Positions 7,399 through 13,766 are shown, counted from the first letter of the stretch. The stretch: 15,122 bases of DNA from UBA8516 sp035457865 (GCA_035457865.1 DATIAR010000022.1:1-15122), one strand, 5' to 3'. Numbers and translations are program-made. Notes: generated by a model from the letters alone, not told the origin.

Positions 7399-10300
7399 GC
7401 ATAGTCAGTAAGAAGAGCTTGATCACTTTCCTCTTTTCCAAAGACTAATTCTAGCTCGTCTAACAGACCAAGAACTCGTCCTTTCAAGTATGGATCAACT
7501 TGATATTTGCCTAGTAGTCTTTTTGCAAGTTTGAGATACTTTTTCACAGAAGGTCTTGTCATTGTCTGTATGAGTTTGCTGCCACACTCATTACAGATCT
7601 GTGAGAGTGGAATTCTTCTGTAGCTAGCACCACATGTAGTACACCTAAATGATTGCCCAGAATACGCTCTAAGATTACCCATGATGTCGGGTAACAAATG
7701 AGTTGTCATTACCATAGATACTACTTCGTTTGGATCTACGGCATCAATTATATCGGCTGTTCTAATTTGCATATCAAGTTTTTCTAAAAGTGATCCTAAT
7801 GTAGAATATGCACTTCGAGATCTGGATGTAGTAAGTGTTGATGTTTGATGTGTAAAGTAGTGTCCGTAAAACTGTTTTTCTGTCTCTAATCTAGATTTGA
7901 GAGTTTCAATCCCTTTTACCTCACTTGCTTTTTCTTTTGCAAGAGTTGCTTCGAAAAATGAAAGTGGCAGTCTTTTTTCAACTTCAAAGTTATGTGCTTG
8001 TCTTTGAACTTCTTGTGGTATAACTATGGGTTGTATCAATAGTGGCGCATCCATCAAACCACCTATCCTGTCAGATAGAAATTGTCTTGAAAAGTTAAGC
8101 AGGCTGTCCATCAAAAGCATGATCGAGTCAGCATCTCCATCTGCATCACGACGTTTTGCAGAATGCCACACGGGTGTACCATAACAAACATGTGTGTTTG
8201 TATATCCTATTATTCGCCCTACAATTCCAACTGAAGTGTGTGGAGCTAATCCAATTATCAAGTGTCCTACTAGATCATTATTGTTTCTGATTTTGTAAAA
8301 TGCAGGATGACCATACAGCTTTTCCAATTCTTTATCGATGTATTGTGATATCTTTACCAGATATTCACCACAATCATAAGGAATGACTACATCTTGCATC
8401 ATGAGCTCAACTGTCTGATCTATACTAACAAGTGGTTTTCCATCAATGTCATGAGTATAGCCAAACTCAGCAAGCTTTTCAAGTGATGTTCCAACCCAAC
8501 TAGGTTTAAAGTGAGTTAGTGGTGCGTTTGTTGCATCAAACCTTATTGTTCCATCTTTAAACACACTAAGATCTAGACTCTGTCTAATGATCCCTTTCTC
8601 AAGTGGTTCTGCAATTCGGTCTTGATTGATAAGTTCACGTACACCCTTAAACGGTTCCTGAACTCGTATTCCTGTCTTTTCTTGAGATAAAAGTAGTTGT
8701 TCCTTGAGAGGAAAGGCCTTGTATCCATGCAAGGCTCCTTTTTTCTTGCATTTACCACAAAAATCAGAATCAAGTTCTGCTCTACAATTAGGGCAGATGA
8801 AAATTACTGATGTCTTTTTTCCACATTTTGAGCACGCTATTCCAATAGATGGCAGGTTACAGTTTTTGCATATCCTGTTACTAATGTTACAGTAAAAGTT
8901 AGGTTGTTTTGAAGCTTTGATCAAATCACGTGATGCGCCGCCCTTACTGCCAACAGGAAATAGTGTGTGGACTGGTGGTTTCATTTTCCTTTCAGCAGCT
9001 TTTTCTGGTCTTCCTACTCTAACACCAATTGCTGTTGAAAATTTATCCCAAATTTTGATTTTAGTGGCTTGTGTGATCATCTGTGGTACAGTAAGTGATT
9101 TATCAAACTGGATTGGTTTTCTAAATAACAGATAATAGAAAATTCTAGCTTCTGTGGATTTTAGTATAATAGATTCTCCAGAAACTTCATGTGGGACCCC
9201 AAGCTTTTCTAGTATTTTTTTACTACTTTTTTGGTAGGTTATTAATTCTGGTTCTGCGCCTTGTGGATGAAGTATTTGCTCAAATTCGTCAGGCGATAGT
9301 TGTTCCCAAAAGTAGAGGTATTGAGGATGGAGAGGAATATCAAAATCTAGTGAGAGTTTGATCGCCTCATCCAAACTTGGAGTCTTTGAGAGAAATTTTA
9401 ATAATTGAGGGTCATCTGATTCGTATTTTCTAAGTTTTTCTTCTAGTTCTGCTGCCCAGTATTCTTCTACATATCCAGTTGGTATAAGCTCTGCATTGTT
9501 TTCTAAAAAGTCACCATAGCTAATCAGGATATCACCAAGATGAAGTATTTTTTCAATCTGTCCTTTTAGACTGATTCCATGTACGGTGTCTTTAATTTTT
9601 ACAACGTTTCCATTTGTGAGTCGTACGATAGGGGTATCAAGCGAGTCTACAAATGCAATGGTTGAGGCCTTTCCTGGTGTATCAAGTTTAATTTGTGTAC
9701 CAACAGCTATGGTGTGATCTAGAATTTCAGCAACAACGGGATGAATTCCAATTGATGCAAAACCAGTATTACATGCTCTTCCATATCGTAGTCTAAACCC
9801 CCCAAGTTTTTTTGGCATTGAAAGTACGGATCTGCCAGTTATGACTTCTCTCATTCTATGAGCTGCAGCGTCTTCATCACCAGTCTGGATTGCTCCTTTG
9901 AGATCCTTTAGCCACCCCCATCCATCCAATTTATACAAATCAATGAGTTTTAGTAATTTTCTGGATTTCCCGATCAAGCCATCATTTAAGACTCTTAATG
10001 CTCCTCCTCTCACTCTATCCGTACTAATTCGAGTCATGTTTCTATGGCTGACAATTTCAATGGGATCAGTATCGACACCGTCTAATTCAACTGGAAGGTT
10101 TGATATTACAGAAAGAATGTCTTCGTCTGGAACGTGATATTGAAAGTTACCCGCCTCCCTTTCATATAGTCTTAATTCCTCAACAAATCTACCCGTCTCA
10201 TCATCAAACGAGTTTGCTTGATATCTTTCCAAGCCTGCAATCTTTCTAACATGATCTGCAATTAGCATTGTAGATGCAGCTTCTGTCCCACCAGCTGATC

Positions 10301-10769
10301 TTATTGGTCCTGCAAAGGAGATAGACAGGTAATTGGAACCATCACGATTTTGTTTTATCTTTACCTCATGAATTCCCTGCAGTGGAGCTATGGTAACCCC
10401 TTCCGTAACTATGGCAAGAGCTACTCTTACTGCCATGTCTAGCTTCTCTTCTAGTGATGAATCAGGACCAGTGTATTTGCCAAGAGCAATTTCTTCTGCA
10501 AGTGTCAAGGCAGCAAGTTCTTTTGTGGTAGTTTGTATTAGTGCTCGGAGACGTTCGGTAACATCTATCTCATGCATCTTTGATACACGGTCTGCAAGAT
10601 CAAACGCAATCTTTGGTTCTACCATTACAGATGAGTCATGTAGAGTAGATTTTGCAGCTGCGGATTTTTCAAAGATAGAAAAGACTGTGTTTGAAATTTT
10701 AGTATAATAATCTACATAATAATTAGGCATTGGGATTTCACGTAAACGCAACACCACATTCTCAGACAT
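7395..10769 (-). CDS. polC: DNA polymerase D large subunit DP2
   Basis: Catalytic subunit of the archaeal replicative family D polymerase. The 1124-residue chain is uninterrupted, with no intein although this gene is a known intein host. The active site carries RRDADGDADS (873-882); D877 and D879 align with the catalytic aspartates of Pyrococcus DP2, which like multisubunit RNA polymerases has a double-psi beta-barrel core. Three zinc modules are visible: C634/C637/C646/C649, C659/C662/C671/C674 and C1043/C1046/C1059/C1062. FAGPIRSAGGTEAA (152-165) is the conserved N-terminal segment. The chain ends QALLTDYA (1117-1124), resembling a PCNA-interacting peptide (Q-x-x-L-x-x-Y). ATG 10769 begins one base after the GGGP synthase stop, implying cotranscription and coupled translation. 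The 3' end overlaps the convergent glyA by four bases. Its usual partner DP1 is probably at 14988. Confidence 0.97.
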   Translation of the reverse strand: MSENVVLRLREIPMPNYYVDYYTKISNTVFSIFEKSAAAKSTLHDSSVMVEPKIAFDLADRVSKMHEIDVTERLRALIQTTTKELAALTLAEEIALGKYTGPDSSLEEKLDMAVRVALAIVTEGVTIAPLQGIHEVKIKQNRDGSNYLSISFAGPIRSAGGTEAASTMLIADHVRKIAGLERYQANSFDDETGRFVEELRLYEREAGNFQYHVPDEDILSVISNLPVELDGVDTDPIEIVSHRNMTRISTDRVRGGALRVLNDGLIGKSRKLLKLIDLYKLDGWGWLKDLKGAIQTGDEDAAAHRMREVITGRSVLSMPKKLGGFRLRYGRACNTGFASIGIHPVVAEILDHTIAVGTQIKLDTPGKASTIAFVDSLDTPIVRLTNGNVVKIKDTVHGISLKGQIEKILHLGDILISYGDFLENNAELIPTGYVEEYWAAELEEKLRKYESDDPQLLKFLSKTPSLDEAIKLSLDFDIPLHPQYLYFWEQLSPDEFEQILHPQGAEPELITYQKSSKKILEKLGVPHEVSGESIILKSTEARIFYYLLFRKPIQFDKSLTVPQMITQATKIKIWDKFSTAIGVRVGRPEKAAERKMKPPVHTLFPVGSKGGASRDLIKASKQPNFYCNISNRICKNCNLPSIGIACSKCGKKTSVIFICPNCRAELDSDFCGKCKKKGALHGYKAFPLKEQLLLSQEKTGIRVQEPFKGVRELINQDRIAEPLEKGIIRQSLDLSVFKDGTIRFDATNAPLTHFKPSWVGTSLEKLAEFGYTHDIDGKPLVSIDQTVELMMQDVVIPYDCGEYLVKISQYIDKELEKLYGHPAFYKIRNNNDLVGHLIIGLAPHTSVGIVGRIIGYTNTHVCYGTPVWHSAKRRDADGDADSIMLLMDSLLNFSRQFLSDRIGGLMDAPLLIQPIVIPQEVQRQAHNFEVEKRLPLSFFEATLAKEKASEVKGIETLKSRLETEKQFYGHYFTHQTSTLTTSRSRSAYSTLGSLLEKLDMQIRTADIIDAVDPNEVVSMVMTTHLLPDIMGNLRAYSGQSFRCTTCGASYRRIPLSQICNECGSKLIQTMTRPSVKKYLKLAKRLLGKYQVDPYLKGRVLGLLDELELVFGKEESDQALLTDYA

Positions 10770-10770
10770 G

Positions 10771-11517
10771 TTATCTCTTTACACTCTGGATGGTTTTTAC
10801 AATATCGTTTAGGACTTTGCTGCCCCCTTTTTCTGCGAGGGTGCCTATAACAATGGCATCAGCGCCTGCTTTTACAAGCTCGCCAGCAGTCTGAGAACTT
10901 CGTATGCCACCCCCCACGATCAAAAACCCTTTGAAGACTTTCCGCACTGCACGCACCATTTCTGGTTTAACATGAGAGGATGCCCCAGAGCCTGCCTCAA
11001 GATAGACAAATCTCATCCCAAGGAATTGTGCTGAGAGTGAGTACATGGCAGCAATCTTTGCCTTGTCAAAGGGAATGCTTCTCACCGAGCCTACAAACCA
11101 AGCTGATGTCCCTTCACCTATCACAATGTAGGCTGTAGGTAGTGGTTCTAGGCCAAATTTGAGAACGTTTGGGGCCCCAAGTGCTTGAGCTTGTGAGATA
11201 TAGTAAGGGTTCTCAGAATTCAAAAGTGAGCTAAACAAGATTGCGTCAGCATTTGGGACAACACCTGTAACATTTCCAGGGAAAAGTATGATTGGAATCT
11301 TTATCGATTTTTTTAAATTTTTAACAACTTCGGCCATACCAAGTTGATCTGTGGCAGATGAGCCACCAACAAGTATTGCTGCAGCCCCAATCTTCTCCAC
11401 ATCTTTTGCAAGTTTTACCATCGATTTTATCTCTGATATCTCCGAATCTATGAGAACAAAAAGTAACGCTTTCTTTTTCTTGAGAGTAGCAGTGAGGTAA
11501 CTCTCTACGCTTTTCAT
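10771..11517 (-). CDS. Geranylgeranylglyceryl phosphate synthase
   Basis: Prenyltransferase joining geranylgeranyl diphosphate to sn-glycerol-1-phosphate, the first committed step of archaeal ether-lipid synthesis. It is a TIM-barrel protein of 248 residues, family length. Visible phosphate- and substrate-binding segments: D24 at the end of the first strand (likely metal ligand), GGSSATD (51-57), FPGNVTGV (79-86), YLEAGSGA (172-179), GGGIRS (202-207) and VIGTLAEKGG (223-232) for glycerol phosphate. The pattern fits group II enzymes, seen in Thaumarchaeota among others. ATG 11517 lies about 24 bp from a TATA-like palindrome, so the mRNA is probably leaderless. It is the first gene of an operon with the DP2 polymerase subunit (TAA, one base, ATG). 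The related heptaprenylglyceryl phosphate synthase of bacteria is the only realistic alternative, unlikely in this context. Confidence 0.95.
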   Translation of the reverse strand: MKSVESYLTATLKKKKALLFVLIDSEISEIKSMVKLAKDVEKIGAAAILVGGSSATDQLGMAEVVKNLKKSIKIPIILFPGNVTGVVPNADAILFSSLLNSENPYYISQAQALGAPNVLKFGLEPLPTAYIVIGEGTSAWFVGSVRSIPFDKAKIAAMYSLSAQFLGMRFVYLEAGSGASSHVKPEMVRAVRKVFKGFLIVGGGIRSSQTAGELVKAGADAIVIGTLAEKGGSKVLNDIVKTIQSVKR

Positions 11518-11534
11518 AAGACAGGTTAATAGTG

Positions 11535-11548
11535 AACTTTTTAAAGTT
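11535..11548. promoter_or_regulatory. Near-palindromic TATA element shared by divergent genes
   Basis: AACTTTTTAAAGTT reads almost the same on both strands. Its centre is about 24 bp from the GGGP synthase ATG (11517, minus) and about 40 bp from the ATG of the 120-aa gene (11582, plus). In the 64-bp divergent gap it is the only strong TATA-like site, so it may serve both directions: leaderless to the left, with a leader of roughly 14 bases to the right. Confidence 0.45.
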
Positions 11549-11581
11549 TAACACAGATAAGGTATACAGAATTGTATAGCT

Positions 11582-11944
11582 ATGGCCGAATCCACAAATC
11601 CAATTTTTAATAATATAATTAAGCAAATTATAAAAAAATCATTATTTACTGAGAGACAAGTTGAAATTATTTTAAATCAACTAAAGATAGAGAAAACCGA
11701 TTTTAGTATAACAAAAGGGGCATATTACAGGCAGGTAAATCAATCTAGGAATAAATTATTAGGGTTATATTATTCAGTTATCCTCCTCAAGGGACTAGGC
11801 ATCCTTATTCCTGAGGATATTGATGTGATAAACAAACTCTCTGAACAAGTTTCTGTGATACAAAATAGTGATGTGTTTCCTGAAAGAGAGTATGAAATCA
11901 TCTCTGTGATTGAAGCTTTAGTAAATCGTGCCTGTAGGTTGTGA
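11582..11944 (+). CDS. Conserved-looking 120-aa protein, unknown function, possible helix-turn-helix
   Basis: Not recognised. The protein is soluble and predicted mainly helical. SLFTERQVEIILNQL (20-34) resembles the first helices of a helix-turn-helix of the sigma-region-4/LuxR type (TxRQxEII), and the segment GAYYRQVNQSRNKLLGLYYS (46-65) is basic and aromatic, as a recognition helix would be. A hydrophobic stretch VILLKGLGILIP follows, then a helical C-terminal part (77-118). No enzyme motif is visible. The start ATG 11582 is the first in frame and is divergent from GGGP synthase. A T-rich tract right after the stop probably ends the transcript. A DNA- or RNA-binding role is a guess from composition only. 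Confidence 0.6.
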   Translation: MAESTNPIFNNIIKQIIKKSLFTERQVEIILNQLKIEKTDFSITKGAYYRQVNQSRNKLLGLYYSVILLKGLGILIPEDIDVINKLSEQVSVIQNSDVFPEREYEIISVIEALVNRACRL

Positions 11945-11959
11945 TTTTTTGTTATTTTT
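11945..11959 (+). terminator. Poly-T terminator after the 120-aa gene
   Basis: Runs of six and five T separated by four bases begin immediately after the stop codon at 11942-11944. Archaeal RNA polymerase terminates on such T tracts without needing a hairpin. No stem is present. Confidence 0.4.
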
Positions 11960-12070
11960 GCTTTGAATGTCATTATGTTGTATGATATTGATTATGTTGT
12001 GATTGATGTGTATTGTGTGAAAAAAAGTTGCTCAAACATGATAAATCACGATTTTCAATGAGTTTTTGTG

Positions 12071-12625
12071 ATGTTAGTAGAAATCCCTGATGTAGGTGTA
12101 TTAATAGGCATTTTTATTGCATTTATCAGTGGTTTGTTTGCCATAGTAATATACAACAAAGTCAAACCTCTCATAAAGAGTGAGTCTGAGCAGATAAAGG
12201 CATACACAGACCGCCTTCAGTATTATGAGAACCAGTTAATTGATATGAAGATACGCATGGATTCATTAGAATTAGACAGTGATGAGAGCACTCTAGATCT
12301 TCCAATTAAAGTAGAAAGGAAGCATGCCAAACCAGGACAGGAGGAGAACCAAGCACAGGAAGAACCACAAAAGGAGCGTATGCGTAACATGAATTTCGGT
12401 AGTGCTACAGATTATGTTCTGAAACTAATCACAGAGAAACCTATGACATCACGTGACATACAAATCACAATAGGTAGAACCCGTGAGCATACATCAAGGA
12501 TGATGAAGAAGCTTTTTGAAGAAGGTTTTGTGGAAAGAAATATGAAAACTAAACCATTCACCTATTACATAACTGATAAAGGAAAATCTAAGCTTGGTTT
12601 GGTAAAAATAACTCCCCACCAATAA
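12071..12625 (+). CDS. Membrane-anchored winged-helix DNA-binding protein
   Basis: Not a named family to me, but the architecture is clear. Residues 9-28 form a single hydrophobic helix, followed by basic residues (NKVKPLIK), so the rest should be cytoplasmic. Residues about 36-70 look like a coiled coil; 71-107 is an acidic, Q/E-rich linker; 110-178 is a winged helix-turn-helix with TSRDIQITIGRTREHTSRMM (126-145) as the HTH, LFEEGFVERN leading into the wing, and TYYITDKGKSKL after it, a MarR/ArsR-like ending. It would hold a DNA site at the membrane or act as a membrane sensor. ATG 12071 is preferred to the GTG one codon earlier. A weak TATA-like GATAAATC lies about 28 bp upstream. It lies about 0.7 kb from the origin region, between other small DNA-binding-like genes. 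Confidence 0.78.
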   Translation: MLVEIPDVGVLIGIFIAFISGLFAIVIYNKVKPLIKSESEQIKAYTDRLQYYENQLIDMKIRMDSLELDSDESTLDLPIKVERKHAKPGQEENQAQEEPQKERMRNMNFGSATDYVLKLITEKPMTSRDIQITIGRTREHTSRMMKKLFEEGFVERNMKTKPFTYYITDKGKSKLGLVKITPHQ

Positions 12626-12692
12626 TCAAAACTAAAAAACTTCTAATTTACCTAAACTTTTGACTTGATTATTAATTTTATAAAATAATAAA

Positions 12693-12700
12693 ATATTTAA
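12693..12700 (+). promoter_or_regulatory. Probable TATA box of the AbrB-like gene
   Basis: ATATTTAA centred about 28 bp before the ATG at 12725 fits a leaderless archaeal promoter. The whole 12655-12724 stretch is almost pure A/T, so neighbouring AT runs could substitute. Confidence 0.4.
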
Positions 12701-12724
12701 TACATAAATTAATTATTTAATAAT

Positions 12725-12886
12725 ATGACTGTACAGCAAAATGAAGAGTTGGTTAAGATCACATCAGGCGGCACAGTCTCCATTCCTATACAGTTTAGGA
12801 AGTTTCTTGAACTACAAAAGGGAGATTATGTTAAAATCATAATGAACCAAGACCATCTTATAATAAAGAAAGTATTGATTACTTGA
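12725..12886 (+). CDS. Small AbrB/SpoVT-type DNA-binding protein, 53 aa
   Basis: The 53-residue product matches the swapped-hairpin AbrB/SpoVT fold: KITSGGTVSIPIQFRKFLEL (residues 11-30) is the characteristic strand, the conserved pattern being (V)-x-x-x-G-x-(V)-x-IP-x-x-(F/L)R-x-x-L, followed by KGDYVKIIM (32-40) and DHLIIKKV (43-50), the paired C-terminal strands. Such proteins bind DNA as homodimers and are common archaeal transcription factors, either free-standing or as antitoxins. No toxin gene is adjacent: upstream is the membrane winged-helix gene and downstream, convergent with a 5-bp gap, the soluble winged-helix gene. A free-standing regulator is therefore more likely. ATG 12725 has a TATA-like element at leaderless distance. 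It was found by direct reading because it is short; the domain match makes it convincing. Confidence 0.8.
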   Translation: MTVQQNEELVKITSGGTVSIPIQFRKFLELQKGDYVKIIMNQDHLIIKKVLIT

Positions 12887-12891
12887 GATAA

Positions 12892-13293
12892 TTATTTTGT
12901 TAATGAATTAGGTTGTCTTTGTGTTATCTTTACTATTTGATAGGTCCATTCTCTTCCTTGTTTTCTCCTTTCCACTCTTCCTTTTGAGGCAAATCGTGAT
13001 AGGTATGTCGAGATTATACTAAGTTTGATTGGTTCTCCATAATCATCCTCATATTTTTCGAGGACCTCGGATGAGGTGAATGTACCCATAGGAAAGTATT
13101 TGTCTATAATATTCCAGATCTTAGAACCTACAGAATCCAGAGTCGGACCATTTTGTGGCTCTTCTATGTTAATCAAGTCCATTAATTCGAATATCTTTAG
13201 TACCTTATCCCTAGTTACATTGCCTTCTACACTAAAGTTGTACTTGGCTCCATCGGTATCTTCCAAGTCTATCTTGATCCTTTTTTTAGCCAT
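12892..13293 (-). CDS. Winged-helix protein next to the replication origin
   Basis: Predicted 133-aa soluble protein. Residues 2-25 are an amphipathic beta hairpin (KKRIKIDLEDTDGAKYNF), then a helix (TRDKVLKIFELMDLI). Residues about 55-122 form a winged helix-turn-helix: GSKIWNIIDKYF, TSSEVLEKYEDDYGEPI, LSIISTYLSRFASKG as recognition helix, and a very basic wing (RVERRKQGREWTYQI). I do not recognise a named family; general resemblance is to archaeal transcription regulators. The frame stays open upstream to 13368, but ATG 13293 is chosen because the upstream part (LTNPLVNKSSLIRSS) is encoded by DNA carrying the TTAAC repeats and the MAKKRIKI start is natural. Two TTAAC sites (13307-13320) sit 14-27 bp before this ATG, where its core promoter should be, so a TTAAC-binding protein, perhaps this one, would control it. 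Confidence 0.75.
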   Translation of the reverse strand: MAKKRIKIDLEDTDGAKYNFSVEGNVTRDKVLKIFELMDLINIEEPQNGPTLDSVGSKIWNIIDKYFPMGTFTSSEVLEKYEDDYGEPIKLSIISTYLSRFASKGRVERRKQGREWTYQIVKITQRQPNSLTK

Positions 13294-13448
13294 TGTGATC
13301 GATCCGGTTAACACCTTAACACTTGAACGGATCAAAGAAGATTTGTTAACTAGTGGGTTTGTTAACATTCACCGCCTAGCCCATGCCTAACCAAATTTAG
13401 TATCTTAACAAATTACACTCTTTTTTGTTCATAGTTTATGAAAAATCT

Positions 13449-13474
13449 ATGCCTGGAGTGGAAATAAAGGGGTT
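13449..13474 (+). repeat. Origin Recognition Box, copy 1
   Basis: First of two identical 26-bp direct repeats. It contains GGAGTGGAAATAAAGGGG, matching the archaeal ORB layout: a short dyad around CCxGxGTGGAAA followed, after an A/T spacer, by a run of G. Orc1/Cdc6 binds ORBs through its winged helix at the dyad and its AAA+ domain at the G string. Confidence 0.9.
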
Positions 13475-13485
13475 CGTTTAGGCAT

Positions 13486-13500
13486 CTTAACATTGTTAAG
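13486..13500. repeat. Perfect 15-bp palindrome between the two ORBs
   Basis: CTTAACATTGTTAAG is a perfect inverted repeat of CTTAACA around one T. It lies 11 bases after ORB copy 1 and 10 bases before ORB copy 2, and is the best dyad in the TTAACA site family. A dimeric DNA-binding protein is the likely reader. Confidence 0.75.
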
Positions 13501-13510
13501 GTCCATATTC

Positions 13511-13536
13511 ATGCCTGGAGTGGAAATAAAGGGGTT
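13511..13536 (+). repeat. Origin Recognition Box, copy 2
   Basis: Identical over 26 bases to copy 1 and starting 62 bp after it, close to six helical turns, so both would present the same DNA face to bound Orc1/Cdc6. Same orientation as copy 1, with the G string pointing towards the AT-rich stretch and the cdc6 gene. Confidence 0.9.
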
Positions 13537-13608
13537 AAATTTGCCTTTTTGGAGTTTATCTTAACACCAAGTTAACTAATTGTTAATTGGAATTTAGGTA
13601 TGCCCACA

Positions 13609-13628
13609 CACCATACTTTCCACTCTAG
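13609..13628 (-). repeat. Diverged ORB in reverse orientation
   Basis: On the minus strand CTAGAGTGGAAA matches the ORB core CTGGAGTGGAAA in 11 of 12 positions, then, after a four-base spacer as in the full copies, GGTG stands in place of GGGG. Its G string therefore points towards the other two copies, giving the opposed arrangement seen in several archaeal origins. Confidence 0.65.
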
Positions 13629-13732
13629 CTTTATTTAAAAAATTTTTTTAAGAGAAAATAAAAATAATTAATGATATACTAAATTTGGTTTAGTGATTCT
13701 ATTCTAATTAGATTATTCTAAGGTAGAATCAA
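13629..13732. other. AT-rich candidate duplex-unwinding element
   Basis: About 100 bp of very AT-rich DNA, including long A and T runs at 13634-13650, between the reverse ORB and the cdc6 start. Such stretches beside ORBs are where archaeal origins melt. It may also contain the cdc6 promoter. Confidence 0.6.
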
Positions 13733-13766
13733 TATGTGGACAGAGGAAATACAGGTGTGTGCCTGA

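Larger units (their letters stand above)
13307..13587. repeat. Cluster of TTAACA-type sites (about ten copies)
   Basis: Sites at 13307-13312, 13315-13320, 13345-13350, 13361-13366, 13404-13409, 13486-13491, 13495-13500 (reverse), 13560-13565, 13571-13576 and a weaker one at 13582-13587 (reverse) share [C/G]TTAAC, mostly followed by A. They occur on both strands, in pairs, and only in this gene-free region and the immediately adjoining upstream side of the winged-helix gene. They are distinct from ORBs and from TATA elements. Confidence 0.7.
13294..13766. other. Predicted chromosomal replication origin (oriC)
   Basis: A 473-bp stretch with no credible gene, directly upstream of orc1/cdc6. It contains two exact copies of a 26-bp Origin Recognition Box-like element in direct orientation, a third diverged copy in the reverse orientation, an AT-rich stretch (13629-13732) beside the third copy that is suited to duplex unwinding, and a family of TTAACA-type sites. 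ORBs next to the initiator gene are the established layout of origins in Pyrococcus, Sulfolobus oriC1 and haloarchaea; the assignment here follows from that pattern. Whether it is the only origin of the chromosome cannot be told from this window. Confidence 0.88.

Noticed and set aside
8170..8220. Possible intein at the conserved active-site region of DP2
   Set aside because: The protein reads continuously through the catalytic aspartate motif with no inserted splicing or endonuclease blocks.
11975..12061. A 28-codon ORF (starting MLYDIDYVVIDV) between the 120-aa gene and the membrane winged-helix gene
   Set aside because: It lies in a low-complexity TGTTG/GTGAT-rich stretch, follows a T-rich terminator, has no promoter or ribosome-binding site and no recognisable domain. 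A chance ORF is more likely.
12522..12540. GTGGAAA motif resembling an ORB core outside the origin
   Set aside because: It lies inside the coding sequence for the winged-helix wing and lacks the preceding dyad half and the G string.
13294..13390. Upstream extension of the winged-helix frame to 13368 and an opposite-strand ORF through the same region
   Set aside because: The region carries the TTAAC repeats, the encoded residues do not look like a folded domain, and a natural ATG start exists at 13293.
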